From an uncultured Eubacteriales bacterium (lineage in GTDB: Bacteria; Bacillota; Clostridia; Oscillospirales; Oscillospiraceae), in NCBI GenBank assembly GCA_900550705.1, contig URTG01000024.1:1-16045 (forward strand): a DNA stretch of 16,045 nucleotides. Reading direction: 5' to 3'. A program made the position numbers and the translations under genes. The notes below the pieces were generated by a model. That model was not told the origin of the DNA, made no database searches, and worked only from the letters and a program-made list of their open reading frames with translations. Shown one piece after another: positions 14,041 to 16,045 of the stretch (positions are counted from its first letter, which is position 1; each line of letters begins with the position of its first letter).

Positions 14041-15375
14041 TTAAATTTTCTTGCAGAAGTCCAGGGATACCCAACCGATTCCGGACTTCAATTTCCCCCA
14101 GAGCTTGGCGCCCTGACCGGTTGCTTCACTGACGATGGCATAGACCCCGGGCTTGATAGCGTTCTGGACAATGGCGGTATCTGTGCCGGGGCCTTTGCGG
14201 ATGCGCAGATCAGTAGCGGTGATGCGGACCTTGTAAGGCACTTTGGACACCGGAGCCGCGGGCAGCGTGGGGGCAGTGCCAGTCCCCAGCTTGGCATTTA
14301 CCTTCGCGGCAATGTCCCCCAGGCGGCCATAGATGTAATCGCCGGGGCAGGCTTTGTTGGCAAACCAGCGATGGACTGTAAGATTTTGCTGGGCCACCTT
14401 GCCCACCAACTTCTTGTCGCCTTTCCACAGCAGTTTCTTGATGCCGTTCCGCCGGCAGATGTCGGCGCACAGCTCAATCAGGGCGGCCATAGCCTTGTCG
14501 GTGATGGCGTAGGGGTGCGTGGTGTCGCTGGCAACCTCGATGGTCACGGCCTGATAGTCGTTGGAGGACCCGGAAATGCCGTTGACCCGGATGGGGTTGC
14601 CCTTCTTATCCTTGCCGCCGGAACACCAGGAGCGGTCCTTTTCCTCCACGCACAGGCCGATGGAGCCGTCGTAGCCCACAACGTAGTTGCAGGAGGCTCC
14701 CTTGCTGCTGGGCTGGAACACCGCGCACCCCCGCTTGGCGTTCACCTGCCCCACAAAGCAATGGATGGTGATGGTGTCAATGGCGTGGTTCCGGTTTGGC
14801 GTCCGGTTCGGGGAGATCAGCTTCACCGTCGCCAGGGCGCTATTAGAAAATCCCATGGTGCTGCCACTTCCTTTCTTCGCATACTTGTTGAAATACTTCT
14901 GGCCGAAGCTGGCCCGCCGGGCCTTTGCCGTCTCGCTTTGATCGGCGGGCCGTTCAAACTGAAGCAGGACAGTATCGGAGGCCGCCCGGACGCTGGTGGC
15001 GGTTTTCAGAACGCTCAGAACCGCCTTGTAGCTCTCGGCCAGTTCCTTCAGCAGAAAGCTGAGTTGCATTTCCAGGCTGCCGATAGACGCTCCCACAGCT
15101 TTGGCGTAGGCCAGCAGCGCGGCCTTTCTCGTGGGGTATGTCCACTGGACGAGGCCGTAGCCCGCCCGGTCATTGCTGAAATTGGTATAGGTGCCCTTGT
15201 CCACCATTTCGGTGTACTCGGCGTCGGCCATGCCCAGTTTGCCCTCGTAGCTGTTCTGGAGGTTGTTGGGGCGCAGACCGCTCTCGGCATAGAGATTCCC
15301 CATCAAGCCCGCAGCGCCGGCATCGGTGAGGCCCTTGGCTTTCAGAAAGCTCCAGATAAATTCTTCTGTGTTCAT
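14041..15375 (-). CDS. Modular endolysin: tail-lysozyme + Amidase_2 + SH3
   Basis: A 444-residue peptidoglycan hydrolase with three parts. Residues 1-165 match the phage tail lysozyme fold (FIWSFLKAKGLTDAGAAGLM, GNLYAESGL with putative catalytic Glu31, GYGLVQWT). Residues 185-365 form an N-acetylmuramoyl-L-alanine amidase (Amidase_2); zinc ligands should be His205 (TITIHCF), His335 (TVHRWF) and Cys343 (KACPGD). Residues 380-442 form a bacterial SH3-type cell-wall-binding domain (ATDLRIRKGPGTDT, GWVSLDF). There is no signal peptide, so export depends on the holin next door. The RBS GGGGAGGG overlaps the preceding stop. The two catalytic domains cut different bonds, glycan and stem-peptide amide. 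Confidence 0.92.
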   Translation of the reverse strand: MNTEEFIWSFLKAKGLTDAGAAGLMGNLYAESGLRPNNLQNSYEGKLGMADAEYTEMVDKGTYTNFSNDRAGYGLVQWTYPTRKAALLAYAKAVGASIGSLEMQLSFLLKELAESYKAVLSVLKTATSVRAASDTVLLQFERPADQSETAKARRASFGQKYFNKYAKKGSGSTMGFSNSALATVKLISPNRTPNRNHAIDTITIHCFVGQVNAKRGCAVFQPSSKGASCNYVVGYDGSIGLCVEEKDRSWCSGGKDKKGNPIRVNGISGSSNDYQAVTIEVASDTTHPYAITDKAMAALIELCADICRRNGIKKLLWKGDKKLVGKVAQQNLTVHRWFANKACPGDYIYGRLGDIAAKVNAKLGTGTAPTLPAAPVSKVPYKVRITATDLRIRKGPGTDTAIVQNAIKPGVYAIVSEATGQGAKLWGKLKSGIGWVSLDFCKKI

Positions 15376-15392
15376 CTGCCCGTGTCCCTCCC

Positions 15393-15671
15393 CTAATCCT
15401 TCAGCACGATTTCAGCCGCCCGGAGAGCGATGTCCGCCCCGTACTTGTCCGCAAAGCGATTGAGAAAACGCTGGGCGTATTTGGCCCGGTTCTCATTTTT
15501 GGACTTCCAAAAGTAAAAGCCGCCCCAGGTTCCGTCCGTCAACAGGGACGCGCCGGCAAGAGCGCCAAGGGCGGTGACATCCCATCCCAGAATGGTCCCG
15601 GTCACGGTAATACCGCACAGGACCACGGAAATGAAAATGTGCAGCGTCAGCATCTTTTTTGAAAATTCCAC
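15393..15671 (-). CDS. Small two-helix membrane protein of the lysis cassette
   Basis: A 92-residue protein with two hydrophobic segments (about 8-28, LTLHIFISVVLCGITVTGTI, and about 33-56, ending GGFYFWKSKN), then a soluble basic/amphipathic tail (RFLNRFADKYGADIALRAAE). The start is GTG 15671, after AAGGGGG. Position directly before the endolysin and this topology suggest an accessory or alternative holin, but I recognise no family. Confidence 0.7.
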   Translation of the reverse strand: MEFSKKMLTLHIFISVVLCGITVTGTILGWDVTALGALAGASLLTDGTWGGFYFWKSKNENRAKYAQRFLNRFADKYGADIALRAAEIVLKD

Positions 15672-15688
15672 CTTGCGCCGCCCCCTTC

Positions 15689-16021
15689 TCAGTAAAGCGC
15701 CTGGACGCTCTGCTCCGTCATAAACTCTTTGTGTTCATGCTTCACTTTGCGGGCGTATTCCAGGGCGGCGTGCATATCCCCGTTGCAATGCGCGTCCGGG
15801 ATACGCTGTACGGCCTCCGCCGTGGCTTCCCCCAGCGCAATGGCGGCCCCCACGCCTTTGATGATAAGCACCTCGTTCTTCTCACGGGCCTTCTCCTGTT
15901 CCTCCTGGGCCTTTTCCCGCTTGGTGATGCGCCGCTGGAGCATCCAGGAGCAAAACGCTGTGATGGCGGTGGGAATACCCAGCAGCGTAATCAGCCCACC
16001 AACCGAGAGTTCAATGACCAT
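15689..16021 (-). CDS. Small membrane-anchored phage protein
   Basis: A 110-residue protein with one N-terminal membrane helix (about 4-27: ELSVGGLITLLGIPTAITAF), then a highly charged helix (RRITKREKAQEEQEKAREKN), a short hydrophobic segment (VLIIKGVGAAIALGEA, 51-66) and a His/Lys-rich C-terminus. The start ATG 16021 has AAGGAGATG upstream near 16028-16036. It is encoded 17 nt before the next lysis gene. Many phage late operons have such a protein between tail and holin genes; the function is unknown, and spanin-like or holin-regulator roles are speculative. Confidence 0.7.
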   Translation of the reverse strand: MVIELSVGGLITLLGIPTAITAFCSWMLQRRITKREKAQEEQEKAREKNEVLIIKGVGAAIALGEATAEAVQRIPDAHCNGDMHAALEYARKVKHEHKEFMTEQSVQALY

Positions 16022-16045
16022 GTTTTACATCTCCTTCAGAAAGAA

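Noticed and set aside
14026..15396. Plus-strand open frame of 456 codons opposite the endolysin
   Set aside because: The same antisense effect of GC-rich codon bias; no ribosome site and no recognisable motif, while the minus-strand endolysin has three clear domains.

Overview
The window looks like a stretch of a high-GC Gram-positive gut bacterium of the Eubacteriales, most likely Oscillospiraceae (Flavonifractor/Pseudoflavonifractor-like). This is inferred from three things: the CIRCE-controlled order hrcA-grpE-dnaK-dnaJ, GC-rich codon use with strong Shine-Dalgarno sites, and a DnaK of Gram-positive length. No 16S or other decisive marker is present.

The left half (1-8394) is host core. 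A stand-alone MATE-family exporter (210-1586) follows a palindromic intergenic repeat (68-151) and ends at a hairpin terminator. Next comes the class I heat-shock operon: a sigma-A-type promoter, a perfect CIRCE operator, then hrcA, grpE, dnaK and dnaJ, with a long stacked hairpin between dnaK and dnaJ. After a terminator and a new promoter come smpB and a cyclophilin-type peptidyl-prolyl isomerase. A palindrome-rich spacer leads to ssrA (tmRNA, 8027-8394). SmpB and tmRNA, the two partners of trans-translation, therefore lie within about 800 bp. The predicted proteolysis tag is A-KNTTEYSYAA.

Everything right of ssrA looks like a mobile element, probably a prophage inserted at the 3' end of ssrA. 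The left arm (8395-9350) holds a small Cro/CI-type regulator and a divergent regulatory node. There, a second small XRE-type regulator on the minus strand faces a rightward promoter. The two promoters have identical hexamers (TTGACA, 17 bp, TACTAT), and both -10 regions overlap a TGTACT half-site. The rightward promoter drives ten small, tightly packed genes (9351-12914), none with a function I can assign; three carry Cys-pair, probably zinc-binding, motifs. The first gene is followed by a 120-nt leader that can form several mutually exclusive hairpins, one of which includes the next gene's Shine-Dalgarno.

The right arm (13476-16021, minus strand) is a late phage cassette read leftward: two small membrane proteins, a three-domain endolysin (tail-lysozyme, Amidase_2, SH3) and an LLH-type holin. 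The two transcription units converge on a gene-poor zone (12915-13475). It contains a structured putative RNA/3' UTR, two strong hairpin terminators and what looks like the C-terminal remnant of a lost minus-strand gene. No integrase, replication, packaging or structural gene is visible; they should lie beyond the right edge.
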